From Saprospiraceae bacterium (GTDB lineage: Bacteria > Bacteroidota > Bacteroidia > Chitinophagales > Saprospiraceae): a stretch of DNA of 39,434 nucleotides. Both the position numbers and the translations under genes were made by a program. Shown here in pieces: positions 24,764-34,206 of the stretch. Each line of letters starts with the position of its first letter. Within the stretch, counting starts at the first letter, position 1. The stretch spans positions 1-39,434 of the forward strand of contig JAIPBL010000058.1 in NCBI GenBank assembly GCA_021739645.1, written 5' to 3'. The notes under the pieces were generated by a model. That model was not told the DNA's origin. It was given only the letters and a program-made list of their open reading frames with translations, and did no database searches.

Positions 24764-27145
24764 ATGCAAGCCCTCCAGGACGTTAAGAAATTCGGAACAG
24801 CGCCGGTGTTTTTCACTGCTATCTCCACCATTTTAGGGGCAGTCATGTTCCTGCGCTTTGGTTTTTCAGTGGGCAATGTGGGGCTACTAGGTACGCTGGC
24901 CATCATTATCATCGGCCACCTCGTCACTATCCCCACCGCCATGGCCATTGCCGAGATTGCCACCAACCAAAAAGTAGAAGGCGGGGGTGAGTATTATATC
25001 ATCAGCCGGAGCTTCGGACTCGTCATTGGGTCCACCATTGGCATTGCACTTTACCTTTCGCAGGCCATCAGCGTGGCGTTTTATATCCTCGCCTTCACGG
25101 AGGCGTTCAGTTCTTTTTTTGGTTGGCTGGCGCAAAATTTCAGTTTGCCGTCTTGGTTGGTTTGGCTTTTCGCCCAGAAGCAGACCATCGGGATACCTGC
25201 TCTGCTGGGGCTGACGTACATCATGCTCACCAAGGGCGCCGACCTTGGCGTGAAGGCACTCTACATCGTGGTGGCAACACTGGGCATTTCGCTGTTGGCA
25301 TTTTTTGTAGGCACGACGGAGTATTCGCAAACCCATGGGTTGGACCTGATGTCCACGGTGGCTGATATTCCGCAGGCTGTGAATAAAATAGTGACCAACA
25401 GCGACCTGACGACCCAACAATTCCAGGACAGCACCACTTACCTCAATCCCTCCCCAGCAACCAGCCCCGTTCAGCAGCAGGACGAGCCGCCTTCACCGCT
25501 CATCCCGCTCGGCTTTTTTACGGTGTTTGCCATCATTTTTCCAGCATTTACGGGCATGACGGCGGGGGTTGGTCTCTCTGGCGATTTGCGGGACCCTGGA
25601 AAATCCCTGCCCATGGGAACAATGGCAGCCACCCTCTTCGGTATGATTATTTATGTTTTTATTGCTTACAAATTGGCAGCCTCGGCCAGCCCGGCAGACC
25701 TCGCCGATACCTCCAAACTCGTCATGGCGGACATTGCCTGGCAAGGCTGGTGGCTCATTCCGCTTGGCCTTGCGGCAGCTACCATTTCATCAGCACTTGG
25801 CTCCATCATGGTGGCGCCCCGCACCTTGCAGGCCATTGCCCGTGACCAGATTTTTCCGACACCGGGTGTGAACAACTGGCTCTCGAAAGGGAAAGGCGCA
25901 GCGGATGAACCCTTCAACGCCACGGTGCTGACGGTCATTCTGGCGGGGGCGTTCATCCTCGCCGGGGCACTGGACATGGTGGCGCAGGTCATCTCGATGT
26001 TCTTCATGGTGACTTACGGCTCGCTGTGCCTTATTTCGTTCCTCAACCATTTTGCCGCCGACCCCTCGTACCGGCCCAAGTTCAAGTCCCGCTGGTACAT
26101 TTCGTTGTTTGGTGCGATAGCTTGTTTCGGGCTGATGTTCTTCATGAACGGCGGCTATGCGGTGGTGGCCATCATTTCGATGGTGGGTTTGTACTTTGTG
26201 ATTGCCTCGTTTAACAAGGATAAAAAAAGCATTGCGCTGATTTTTCAGGGCGTGATTTTTCAGTTCAGCCGCCAGTTGCAGGTGTTTTTGCAAAAAGCGG
26301 ACAAAGAGCAGACGAAAAGCTGGCGGCCCTCTGCTGTGGCTTTTTCCGAGCGGTCGTTCGATAGGCTGGGTGCTTTTCACCTTTTGCGATGGATTTCGCA
26401 GAAATACGGCTTTGGCACCTATATCCACCGCATCAATGGCTACCTGTCCCGGCAGTCGGGGATTGAGTCCAAGCAGTGCAAAGACCGCCTCATCAAAATG
26501 GCGGAAACCACGGACAGCAATATCTACGTGGACACGATGGTGACGCCGTCCTTCACCTCCGGCATCGCCCAAATCATGCAATTGCCAGGTATTGCTGGCA
26601 CGGAAAACAACCTCCTTATTTTTGAATTTGCGAAAAAAAACCCCGAAGAGGTGGCGGAAATCGTGGACAATTTCAAGCTCATCCAGGCGCTGGACTTCGA
26701 TGTGCTGGTGCTCGGCGGCTCTGAGCGGGGCTTTGGGTTGAAAAAACAAATCCATATCTGGATAACCTCTGCCGATTACGACAACGCCAACCTGATGATT
26801 CTGCTGGCATACATCATCATGGGCCACAAAGACTGGCGGGAGGCCGAAATCAAGATTTTTGCCATCTACCCCGAAGGCAGTATCGAGGAGGAGCGCAACC
26901 GCTTCCTGATGCTCATATCGGCAGGCCAGTTGCCCATTTCACCGAACAATATCGAGTTCATCACCCGCAAGCCGGACATCAGCAACCGGACGGTCATTTC
27001 CCAAAAATCAAAGGATGCCGACCTGACCATCGTCGGCTTCCGGGAGGAGGCGCTGACCCACCACGGCAAGGATGTTTTTGGGAATTTGGATGAAATAGGG
27101 AACGTGCTGTTCGTGAGTGCGGGGAAGCAGAAGGAGATAAAGTAG
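24764..27145 (+). CDS. SLC12-like cation-chloride cotransporter / amino acid permease family
   Basis: This 793-residue protein starts MQALQDVKKFGTAPVFFTAIST; the GTG at 24719 is a less likely earlier start. Residues 1-470 have about twelve membrane segments in an APC-fold with SLC12-type features: STILGAVMFLRFGFSVGNVG in helix 1, EIATNQKVEGGGEYYIISRSFG, and TGMTAGVGLSGDLRDPGKSLP before helix 6. The C-terminal 300 residues form a soluble domain as in eukaryotic and bacterial cation-chloride cotransporters (NNLLIFEFAKKNPEEVAEIV, DVLVLGGSERGFG, DADLTIVGFREEA). Function by family: electroneutral K+/Na+-Cl- symport or amino acid transport; which ions is not readable. It is divergent from the fusion gene at 24517, with 246 bp between them holding both promoters. 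The intergenic DNA has no strong box I can assign. Confidence 0.87.
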   Translation: MQALQDVKKFGTAPVFFTAISTILGAVMFLRFGFSVGNVGLLGTLAIIIIGHLVTIPTAMAIAEIATNQKVEGGGEYYIISRSFGLVIGSTIGIALYLSQAISVAFYILAFTEAFSSFFGWLAQNFSLPSWLVWLFAQKQTIGIPALLGLTYIMLTKGADLGVKALYIVVATLGISLLAFFVGTTEYSQTHGLDLMSTVADIPQAVNKIVTNSDLTTQQFQDSTTYLNPSPATSPVQQQDEPPSPLIPLGFFTVFAIIFPAFTGMTAGVGLSGDLRDPGKSLPMGTMAATLFGMIIYVFIAYKLAASASPADLADTSKLVMADIAWQGWWLIPLGLAAATISSALGSIMVAPRTLQAIARDQIFPTPGVNNWLSKGKGAADEPFNATVLTVILAGAFILAGALDMVAQVISMFFMVTYGSLCLISFLNHFAADPSYRPKFKSRWYISLFGAIACFGLMFFMNGGYAVVAIISMVGLYFVIASFNKDKKSIALIFQGVIFQFSRQLQVFLQKADKEQTKSWRPSAVAFSERSFDRLGAFHLLRWISQKYGFGTYIHRINGYLSRQSGIESKQCKDRLIKMAETTDSNIYVDTMVTPSFTSGIAQIMQLPGIAGTENNLLIFEFAKKNPEEVAEIVDNFKLIQALDFDVLVLGGSERGFGLKKQIHIWITSADYDNANLMILLAYIIMGHKDWREAEIKIFAIYPEGSIEEERNRFLMLISAGQLPISPNNIEFITRKPDISNRTVISQKSKDADLTIVGFREEALTHHGKDVFGNLDEIGNVLFVSAGKQKEIK

Positions 27146-27264
27146 GGGGGGAGTTGGTGATTATACTTCTGGCCGTTAGCTTTTGGCAGTTAGCAAAACC
27201 TAATGACGCAAAGTAGAATACCCCCTTTCTGAAAATATACCTCAACAATTTTTTCAGGCTCTTT

Positions 27265-28416
27265 TTACGGGCACGTTCCCAGCTTTCTTCTGACGCAAAT
27301 GTTCCCGTCCACTAGGTACACTTTCTCAATCAATGGTATCACATTGCCATTAGTTTGGAACTGATGGGCATTCACGTCAATTGGCCTTCCCATGAAGTCA
27401 AAGACCTCAATTCGCTCGATAGCCTCCGGCGGTAGGTTTGTACAACCTGAGGGAGCAACTGACGACACTGCACTGGGATATTTAACCCAAAATTCAAAAA
27501 AATCTTCCTCAGTGCCATTCAGCAGGAGCCTCACACTCCACCACCCTTCGGTGGGAAGACCGGGGTCTATGTACGACCAGTAGTAGTAGTACCACCAGTC
27601 TCTATCCATCACCACGTCAAAGGAGAACCACAATTGATTTTGAGGAGTGTGCCATTCGATGGTCAGCACATCGTCTGTGCGCAAACCAATCAGCTGTGCC
27701 CAAAAGCTGGTAGGGTTGGTTTGGGTCTCATCCATGATGTACGGACAACAATCGGACAGGCCCTGCCTCTCCCGTAGTTCGTCAATCGTCAGCGTTTTTT
27801 CAGCCATGCCGCTGTCCCAAATCCGAAAGTCGGTCTCATAGGTCAAGTCTGTCAGCCATAAGCTTTGGGGATTGCCGCATGGGCCTGCAAAGGGGTCAAC
27901 CAGGAAAAGGCTATCGTGCCAGAGTTCAAAATGCAGGTGCGGGTCAGTGCTGTTGCCGCTGCTGCCCACTTGGGCGATGACTTCTCCTTCCTGTACTTGC
28001 TGGCCCACCGTGACCAAACTAGAGTTTTTCCTCAAATGCCCGTAGTAGGAGTAGTGCCCATTTGTATGACGGATGGCGATATAGTTGCCCAGCCCTTTTA
28101 GCACATCAGAAACAGTTTCCCGGTCAAACAAGGTATCCAGCACAAAAGTAACCTCGCCATCGGCGGCAGCCAATACGTCGTGCCCAGCGTCCATGGCCAC
28201 AAAACTTGGCAGGACGAAATCGGTGCCTTGGTGCCCGTCATAGGTTTTGCTGCCGCATTGGTGGTCGGAGATGCCGGAAGGGGCCCAATTCACATAATTC
28301 ACAATTGTAAAGTCGGTAATTTCCACGCCGGACATTGGGCTTTGCAGGAATGCTTGCGAACGCACGTCGGGCAGCAATGCCACCAAGAAAAGAAAGGTCA
28401 GGTAGGTTATTTTCAT
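27265..28416 (-). CDS. Secreted M23 (LytM-type) peptidase with a degenerate T9SS-like tail
   Basis: This is a 383-residue exported peptidase. The signal peptide (MKITYLTFLFLVALLPDVRSQ) begins at the ATG. The LytM fold occupies about residues 40-175, with HQGTDFVLP supplying the first His and Asp, GLGNYIAIRHTNGHYSYYGHLRKNS-type strands (including the catalytic-loop YGHL), and HLHFELWHDS supplying the third zinc ligand. A disulfide-rich middle (CGNPQS, CCPY) follows, then a beta-rich region and a C-terminal segment IERIEVFDFMGRPIDV...VYLVDGNICVRRKLGTCP. That segment resembles a T9SS sorting domain but lacks the FPNP opening, and it ends in Cys-Pro rather than the usual basic/hydrophobic end. 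A cell-wall or peptidoglycan-remodelling role is a family inference. Confidence 0.85.
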   Translation of the reverse strand: MKITYLTFLFLVALLPDVRSQAFLQSPMSGVEITDFTIVNYVNWAPSGISDHQCGSKTYDGHQGTDFVLPSFVAMDAGHDVLAAADGEVTFVLDTLFDRETVSDVLKGLGNYIAIRHTNGHYSYYGHLRKNSSLVTVGQQVQEGEVIAQVGSSGNSTDPHLHFELWHDSLFLVDPFAGPCGNPQSLWLTDLTYETDFRIWDSGMAEKTLTIDELRERQGLSDCCPYIMDETQTNPTSFWAQLIGLRTDDVLTIEWHTPQNQLWFSFDVVMDRDWWYYYYWSYIDPGLPTEGWWSVRLLLNGTEEDFFEFWVKYPSAVSSVAPSGCTNLPPEAIERIEVFDFMGRPIDVNAHQFQTNGNVIPLIEKVYLVDGNICVRRKLGTCP

Positions 28417-28481
28417 CTCAATTAAATTAGAAAGTGTTTGGATTATGACTTCCGGTGAAAAACGTCAATTTTACCTTCGAT

Positions 28482-28506
28482 GCTAAAATCTGAATCTAAT
28501 TTTAGC
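28482..28506. repeat. Perfect 8-bp inverted repeat in a divergent promoter region
   Basis: GCTAAAAT (28482-28489) and ATTTTAGC (28499-28506) are separated by 9 bases between the divergent M23 and ferric-reductase-like genes. No T-run follows, so it is more likely an operator or an incidental palindrome than a terminator. Confidence 0.35.
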
Positions 28507-28583
28507 AGTGCAAGAAACCATAAAATATTTAGTTTTTCACAATCGGCTACTTAATGGCGCCTCAATCCGAAAACTCGTAAAAC

Positions 28584-29186
28584 ATGGAAACCCAACCCAC
28601 CTCCGGTCTCTGGCACTGGCGCATCGTTCAGTTCTCCGTCGGCCTTTCTCTACTTGGCTTTGTGTTGATTTTCATCATTGGCGGCTTCAACGAGGAAAGC
28701 ACCCGGCAGTGCATCCGCCTCTCAGCGAAGGTAAGCGTGGTGCTGTTCTGCATGGCGTTTTCGGCTTCAGCGGTGCAGGGGCTGCTGCACAATGTCCTCA
28801 CGTTTTGGTGGCGCATGAACCGCAAATACCTCGGCATCTCCTTTGCCATTGCGCACCTGCTGCACCTGTTTTTTTTGGTGCTGTTGCAGCAGTGTTTTCA
28901 CCCGGTTTTCACCCTCGCAAAAACCTCCTCACTGGCAGCGGGCGGCACGGTGTACCTTTTCTTGGTGCTGATGCTGCTCACGTCGTTCCAGCGTTTCTCC
29001 CACTATCTGTCCAAAAAGCAATGGAAGCTGCTGCACACCGTGGGCGGCTGGTGGATTTGGGGGATTTTCGCAAGCAGTTATTTCAAGCGGGTGCTGCATG
29101 GGGAGATGGATTACCTGCCTTGGGCGGGGTTGGTGGCGGCGGTGGGCGTCCTGCGAGTGGTAGCTTTGTTTCGCAAGCAGCGTTGA
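28584..29186 (+). CDS. Ferric-reductase-like / MsrQ-type heme membrane protein
   Basis: This is a 200-residue integral membrane protein with six hydrophobic segments starting from METQPTSGLWHWRIVQ. The arrangement of histidines in the helices (AHLLHLFFL, FSHYLSKKQWKLLHTVGGWWIWGIF, SYFKRVLHG) matches the ferric reductase-like transmembrane domain, in which two helices coordinate two b-type hemes. It is closest in size to the stand-alone YedZ/MsrQ-type heme subunits. It could deliver electrons across the membrane to a periplasmic partner, but no MsrP-like gene is next to it, so the partner is not evident. The longer plus-strand frame that overlaps it (28508-29494) is Pro/Ala/Arg-rich shadow coding. 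Confidence 0.8.
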   Translation: METQPTSGLWHWRIVQFSVGLSLLGFVLIFIIGGFNEESTRQCIRLSAKVSVVLFCMAFSASAVQGLLHNVLTFWWRMNRKYLGISFAIAHLLHLFFLVLLQQCFHPVFTLAKTSSLAAGGTVYLFLVLMLLTSFQRFSHYLSKKQWKLLHTVGGWWIWGIFASSYFKRVLHGEMDYLPWAGLVAAVGVLRVVALFRKQR

Positions 29187-29787
29187 TACCGCTTTTGAAG
29201 CGTCTCACGCATTTTCTGCCTTTGGCAAAAGGAAAATCACGAAATGGTTCCACTTTCTTCTCCGCTTTTTCGCTGTGTAAATGGCCAGTGCCTTGCCTGG
29301 ATGGCAACCCTTTTTTGTGGTGTTTAAACCCAACACGAATGTACGGCCTGATGGAATCCAAAATTCAAAATATTGGCCGAAGTCCCACAGCCAAGGTTTT
29401 TTCTTTCATTTTTGCTATGCATATTCTTGAAGAAATTGTACTATTGCAATTGTCAAACTTTCTGAGCTATTATTTTTTCTATTTTAGCTTCTAAGTTTCT
29501 CGTCTATATTAAGTTTATCTCACTCATCATAGCTCCTATTTAGCGAGCTAATCCATTCAAACAGACAGGCTTACTCGACACTGTGTTAGGCTGCCAATGG
29601 CGCACCTGTTGCTACTGAATTTTACTGTTTTTAGGTAAAATTCCCATTATCCTTAATTTTAATTTTTGTGTGTTAGTGATTGTGTTATGCAAGCACTGGC
29701 ATGGAGTGTATAAAGTATGTGCTCTTTTATATGTGCCATATTTAATAAAAACTATTTGAATACTTTAACCTTTATAAATTTTCTAAA
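29187..29787. other. Long AT-rich intergenic region upstream of the M43 protease gene
   Basis: No gene is supported in these 601 bases. Codon-like composition stops at about 29350 and the rest is markedly AT-richer than the surrounding genes, as expected for a long promoter/5' leader of the giant exoprotein gene. I see no perfect TTTG / TAnnTTTG pair at the usual spacing. Confidence 0.6.
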
Positions 29788-32700
29788 ATGAGAAATGAGA
29801 AAAACTACACTACACAAACCCCTGAACTTGATTTCAGGAAGCTGCCGAGCGCAGTCTTGGAATGGATTGCCCGGTACATGCCCCAAATGGAGGACATGCT
29901 AAAAAGCTTTGTCCTATTGCTTTTGGCATCTAGCCTCCCGTTTGGAGCTACCTTGTTTTCGCAGAATGTCAAGCCGAAAATTATCCATGAATGCAGCACC
30001 TTCACCCCACCGGTGGAGGCGTTGGCGCACGAGCAAAAAATTGCAAGCCAGTTGGCCACTTTCACCGAAGAATACATGAAGGAGGGTGGTGCCAAAATGG
30101 CCACCGTTGTGCCTATCCATATACATATCGTAAGGCGAGACGACGGTACAGGCGGTATCAATGTGGCTACCGTCCAGTCAGAAATAGCGAATTACGTTAA
30201 CACTCGCTATTCCTCCATTGGCGTATCCTTTCAAGAGTGTTCCCCTGCTACCTACATTAACAGCACCGCCTATTACGACCTGTCAGGAGACCCCGAAGGC
30301 GACGCCATGTCGGCGGCATACAACGTGCCCAATGTGCTGAACCTTTACTTCGTAAACGACCCGGACGGCGCCTGTGGTTGGGCAAGATTCACTTTCTTGC
30401 TGCCTTCCGATTACGTAGTAATAGCCAATGGTTGCGCCGATAACACAAGTACCCTTGCTCATGAAATCGGCCACTATTTTGACCTTTTCCATACGCATGA
30501 GACGGCTTTTGGCGCTGAGTGCGTAGATGGCTCCAACTGCGCTGTGGCTGGCGACCTGTTTTGCGACACACCTGCCGACCCGGTTTTGAGTGGGAAAGTG
30601 ACGGCTTACCCCGGTTGTGGATATGTTGGGGCAGATTTAGACCCCTGCAACAATGACCCATACACCCCGAGCACGCACAACATCATGTCTTACTCCCAGA
30701 AGCAATGCCGTGACATTTTCACCGCACAACAGAATGCTAAAATTCTGTTTACCATTGCCAACGGGCGTAGCTACTTGGATTATGGATGCGCTATGCAAGT
30801 ACCAGGGGATGACTGTGCCGATGCCATCCCCATCTCTTGTGGCGACATGGCCTCCGGCTCCACAGTAGATGCCACCCTGGATGGGCCTGCTCAAGATTGT
30901 TTTGGGCTAAGCGTGGCACCTGACGTCTGGTACACCATGTTGGGTACTGGCGGCAATATCACCGCTAGCCTATGCGGCGCTGGTACCAATTACGATTCGA
31001 AAATTGATATTTACACCGGTACCTGTGGCGCCCTTAGCAGTGTGGTATGTAATGATGACTTTTGTGGATTGCAATCTCAAGTTACCTGGGCCTCAACGCT
31101 GGGTGTTCCCTACCTTATCAGAGTGCATGGTTTTATTGGTGGTACAGGCAATTACACCCTTTCGATAACTTGCCCAGTGACGCTGACCTGTCCAGGGGAT
31201 ATGACGGTAGCCTCCTGCCAGACGCAGGCGGACGTTGACGGCGAGTTTGCTACATGGCTGGCTTCGGCCACGGCCAGTGGCGGCTGCAACGGGGTTTTGA
31301 TGAACAACAACCAAGGCCCACCGTCCATTTGCGGCGGTTCGACAACAGTGACGTTTACCTACACCAGCAGCTGTTCACCGCTCCAAACAAACTGCACGGC
31401 GACCTTCACGGTCACCGCCCCACCAACAGTACAACTTAACTGCCCAGGGGATATGACGGTAGCCGCCTGCCAGACGCATGCGGACGTTGACGGCGAGTTT
31501 GCTGCATGGCTGGCTTCGGCTTATACAAGCGGCGGCTGCAATGGCGTTTTGATGAACAACAACCAAGGGCCACCCTCCATCTGCGGCGGTTCGACAACGG
31601 TGACGTTCACCTACACCAGCAGCTGTTTTCCGTTCCAAACAAACTGCCCAGCAACCTTCACAGTAACCGCACCTCAGCCAGTGGTGCTGGTGTGCCCGGT
31701 GAACACGACGGCAAGTCCTTGTTTGACACAAGCCCAGGTAAACACTGCCTATGCAACATGGTTGGCATCGGCAACTGCCTCAGGTGGCTGCAACGGTGTT
31801 TTATCGAACAACAATGCGCTGCCTGCACCGACAATTTGCAATCAGCAGGCAGCAACAAGGACGGTGACCTGGACCTATACAAGCTCATGTTTCCCGTTCA
31901 CAACTACTTGTACGGCGACGTTCACCTTGCAAGCGTACCCGGACTTTGCCGTACCGGTAAACGGTGCTGCGACGGTGCCTTGTCCTGCCAACGCCACGCA
32001 ACCCACGCCGCCAGTGGTGTTGGATGCCTGCGGCAAAACAGCTACACGCACGGGGCCGGTGATAACCAACAATCCGAACCCGCTGACCTGTGAGGGCACA
32101 AGAACCTACACTTGGACTTATTCCGACTGTGCTGGCCATTCTCACCAGTGGAGCTTTGTTTACACGGTGGTTAGGTTGGACTTTGGCGTTCCGCCAAACA
32201 GTGGCAGCACCGTGGCTTGCCCCGGCCAAACGGATGTGCAGCCCACTCCACCGGTCGTATTCAGCAATTGTGGGGAACAGTTGACACCCGTTTTGACAAG
32301 TGTGACCCCAAAGCCGGGTTGCGAGGGCAACCGGAACTATACTTGGACCTACACGGACTGTGCTGGCCATTCGCACCAGTGGACGTACATCTACACCGTC
32401 AAATACCTTGACTTCACGGTTCCGGCAAATGAGATTGAGGCAGTGGAGTGCCCATTGAACGTGGTGGTTCCGACACCGCCAGTGGTTCACGACAACTGTG
32501 GCAACCTGCTCAACGCAATAGGCCCGGTCATTACCAGTACGAACAACGCTGGGGGTTGCGAGGCATCGAGGACTTACGCTTGGACCTACACTGACTGTAC
32601 GGGCAGAACCCATACCTGGAGCAAAACCTTCAACTTCCTGTATTCGCTCGACTTCGACATTTACCCGAGCAAAGTGGCCGAGGTGACCTGCGTTGACCAT

Positions 32701-34140
32701 GCGGTGACGCCGTTCCCACCAACCGTTTACGATTGGTGCGGCAACGCTACGCAGACGGCACTGGTAGGCATAAACAAGGAACTGGCCAACGGCGGCTGCT
32801 CCGGCGTCATCGTTTACAGTTTCAACTACTTCGACTGCGGCGGGCATACCCACCCCTGGACGTTCACCTACCTCATCAACGACAACGTTGCACCGACGGG
32901 CACCTGCCCGGACCTGGACGTGACCGACCTGGCCTGCATCGGCGATGTGCCATGCCCACAGGACGACTTCTCCGCCCTGATGGCCAAACTGCTGCAGGCA
33001 GGCAATTTCAAGGACAACTGCACCCTCAACCTGAACATCACGCTGGACAGTTGGACCGACCTCTGGGACTGCTCCGATGCAGACGGCGACGGGGCTTACA
33101 CCTTCGGCAGGACGTTCTACTTCCTGATTGAAGACAACTGCGGCAACGCCTATCCTGAGCTGTGCTCGGTCACTTACTCCGGCGAGTGTCAGCCCATCCA
33201 GTCGTTTTCACAGAAAGCCTGGGGCGACGAGAACGGTATGCCCGGCACTTCCATGGGCATTTCCAACCTGACGGTCATCCAGAACCTGCTCACATCAGGT
33301 GGACCCATAAAAGTTGGCGGAACGAACAGGTCGCTTTCCATCAGCCAGGCACAGTGCGTATTGGACATGCTTCCAGCTACTGGCGGCCCGAGCGCATTGG
33401 CGAGCTGCCACCAGAACAACTGCCCGGGCTGCAACCCGATGGCCTATGGCGGCCTCAAGAACAGCCTTGCTGGTGGTATGATTGCACTGAACCTCAGCAT
33501 GCGCTACAGCAGCGTTTACAATGGAGCCAATATGAACGCCATGATGACCCAGGGCCTCGGCTGCATGGAGGTGCACCCCTGCATCAAGACCTGTGACGAG
33601 GGGGGCAACTGCTTGTTGCACCTCTTCGACGACGGCGACACCGAGTACCTCTTCCCGTACACCCTTGGCGGGCTGATGGAGATTGCCAACCTCTACCTCG
33701 ATGGCGGCATCAACCTGAGCATTGGGCAGCAGACACTGTACGGCACGGCGCTGAACCAAGCAGTTGGCGCAGCCAACGCCTACTGGAGCGCCAATGGCGC
33801 AGCGGCACATGCCTGCAATGCGGACTACGTGCCAGACGGCGGTGGCGATGCTTCGGCGAAGTCTGGCAGCCCAGTGACTGGTGACAAACTGGAATACAGC
33901 CTGGCGCCGAACCCGGCAGGTAACGAGGTGAAGTTTATCTTGTCGGAACTTGCCGAACAGCAAGCGGTTGTATTTGAGATATACAACCAGCTGGGCCAGC
34001 AGGTGCTACGGCGTGATTTTGGCGTGGTGAGCTACGCCAACGAGCGCATTGACCTGAGCGGCATTGGCGCAGGTCTGTACATCGTCAGCGTAAGGGCGGG
34101 CGAGCAGGGCTTCGAGCAGAAGCTGGTGGTTAGCAAGTAA
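29788..34140 (+). CDS. Giant secreted M43 (cytophagalysin-type) metalloprotease with repeats and T9SS sorting domain
   Basis: This is a 1450-residue protein. The signal peptide hydrophobic core (MLKSFVLLLLASSLPFGATL) begins at residue 37 after a long, partly acidic N-region; the ATG at 29896 may be the true start. The protease domain has the zincin motif HEIGHYFDLFH (His225, Glu226, His229, His235) and Met-turn NIMSYS (Met300). A beta-sandwich follows (340-465), then three 84-residue HYR-like repeats (466-717, starting LTCPGDMTVASC), then four 77-80-residue repeats (719-1033) with PTPPVV...CG and YTWTYTDCAGHSHQW. Next comes a unique Cys-rich region (about 1035-1365) and a type A T9SS sorting domain (YSLAPNPAGNEV, GIGAGLYIVSV). 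It probably digests extracellular protein and is surface-displayed. A strong terminator follows directly. Confidence 0.93.
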   Translation: MRNEKNYTTQTPELDFRKLPSAVLEWIARYMPQMEDMLKSFVLLLLASSLPFGATLFSQNVKPKIIHECSTFTPPVEALAHEQKIASQLATFTEEYMKEGGAKMATVVPIHIHIVRRDDGTGGINVATVQSEIANYVNTRYSSIGVSFQECSPATYINSTAYYDLSGDPEGDAMSAAYNVPNVLNLYFVNDPDGACGWARFTFLLPSDYVVIANGCADNTSTLAHEIGHYFDLFHTHETAFGAECVDGSNCAVAGDLFCDTPADPVLSGKVTAYPGCGYVGADLDPCNNDPYTPSTHNIMSYSQKQCRDIFTAQQNAKILFTIANGRSYLDYGCAMQVPGDDCADAIPISCGDMASGSTVDATLDGPAQDCFGLSVAPDVWYTMLGTGGNITASLCGAGTNYDSKIDIYTGTCGALSSVVCNDDFCGLQSQVTWASTLGVPYLIRVHGFIGGTGNYTLSITCPVTLTCPGDMTVASCQTQADVDGEFATWLASATASGGCNGVLMNNNQGPPSICGGSTTVTFTYTSSCSPLQTNCTATFTVTAPPTVQLNCPGDMTVAACQTHADVDGEFAAWLASAYTSGGCNGVLMNNNQGPPSICGGSTTVTFTYTSSCFPFQTNCPATFTVTAPQPVVLVCPVNTTASPCLTQAQVNTAYATWLASATASGGCNGVLSNNNALPAPTICNQQAATRTVTWTYTSSCFPFTTTCTATFTLQAYPDFAVPVNGAATVPCPANATQPTPPVVLDACGKTATRTGPVITNNPNPLTCEGTRTYTWTYSDCAGHSHQWSFVYTVVRLDFGVPPNSGSTVACPGQTDVQPTPPVVFSNCGEQLTPVLTSVTPKPGCEGNRNYTWTYTDCAGHSHQWTYIYTVKYLDFTVPANEIEAVECPLNVVVPTPPVVHDNCGNLLNAIGPVITSTNNAGGCEASRTYAWTYTDCTGRTHTWSKTFNFLYSLDFDIYPSKVAEVTCVDHAVTPFPPTVYDWCGNATQTALVGINKELANGGCSGVIVYSFNYFDCGGHTHPWTFTYLINDNVAPTGTCPDLDVTDLACIGDVPCPQDDFSALMAKLLQAGNFKDNCTLNLNITLDSWTDLWDCSDADGDGAYTFGRTFYFLIEDNCGNAYPELCSVTYSGECQPIQSFSQKAWGDENGMPGTSMGISNLTVIQNLLTSGGPIKVGGTNRSLSISQAQCVLDMLPATGGPSALASCHQNNCPGCNPMAYGGLKNSLAGGMIALNLSMRYSSVYNGANMNAMMTQGLGCMEVHPCIKTCDEGGNCLLHLFDDGDTEYLFPYTLGGLMEIANLYLDGGINLSIGQQTLYGTALNQAVGAANAYWSANGAAAHACNADYVPDGGGDASAKSGSPVTGDKLEYSLAPNPAGNEVKFILSELAEQQAVVFEIYNQLGQQVLRRDFGVVSYANERIDLSGIGAGLYIVSVRAGEQGFEQKLVVSK
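31183..31938 (+). repeat. Three in-frame tandem repeats of 252 bp
   Basis: Units start at 31183, 31435 and 31687, exactly 252 bp (84 codons) apart. Units 1 and 2 are nearly identical at the DNA level over long stretches, including silent positions, while unit 3 is more diverged. Each encodes a Cys-containing HYR-like Ig fold domain. The near identity suggests recent duplication or gene conversion. Confidence 0.9.
31942..32886 (+). repeat. Four in-frame repeats of 77-80 codons
   Basis: Units start at 31942, 32179, 32410 and 32650 and encode DFxVPxNxxxxVxCP...PTPPVVxxxCG...CEGxRxYTWTYxDCxGHxHQW. They are a second repeat family within the M43 protease gene, more diverged in DNA than the first, each with four conserved cysteines. 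Confidence 0.85.
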
Positions 34141-34160
34141 TCTTTGCGTTTTAGAATAAA

Positions 34161-34206
34161 CAAGCCGCAATTGCCCAGGATTGGGTGGTTGCGGCTTGCT
34201 TTTTTA
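34161..34206 (+). terminator. Strong intrinsic terminator after the M43 protease gene
   Basis: CAAGCCGCAA (34161-34170) pairs perfectly with TTGCGGCTTG (34189-34198), a 10-bp GC-rich stem with a further partial stem inside the loop, followed by a T-run (CTTTTTT). It lies 20 bp after the stop codon. Confidence 0.9.

Noticed and set aside
27150-27215. Short direct repeat GGCmGTTAGC twice near 27170-27195, considered as a regulatory site
   Set aside because: It lies between convergent gene ends, so no promoter is expected there; probably incidental.
28508-29494. 328-codon plus-strand frame overlapping the ferric-reductase-like gene
   Set aside because: The other frame has clear membrane helices with heme-type histidines; this one is Ala/Pro/His-rich and continues into AT-rich non-coding DNA.
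31885-32853. 322-codon minus-strand frame
   Set aside because: Antisense of the repeat region of the M43 gene; its apparent internal repeats merely mirror the coding repeats.
31183-32886. Regular repeats suggestive of a CRISPR or minisatellite
   Set aside because: Unit lengths of 231-252 bp are in frame and encode folded domains; no spacers, no short conserved repeat.
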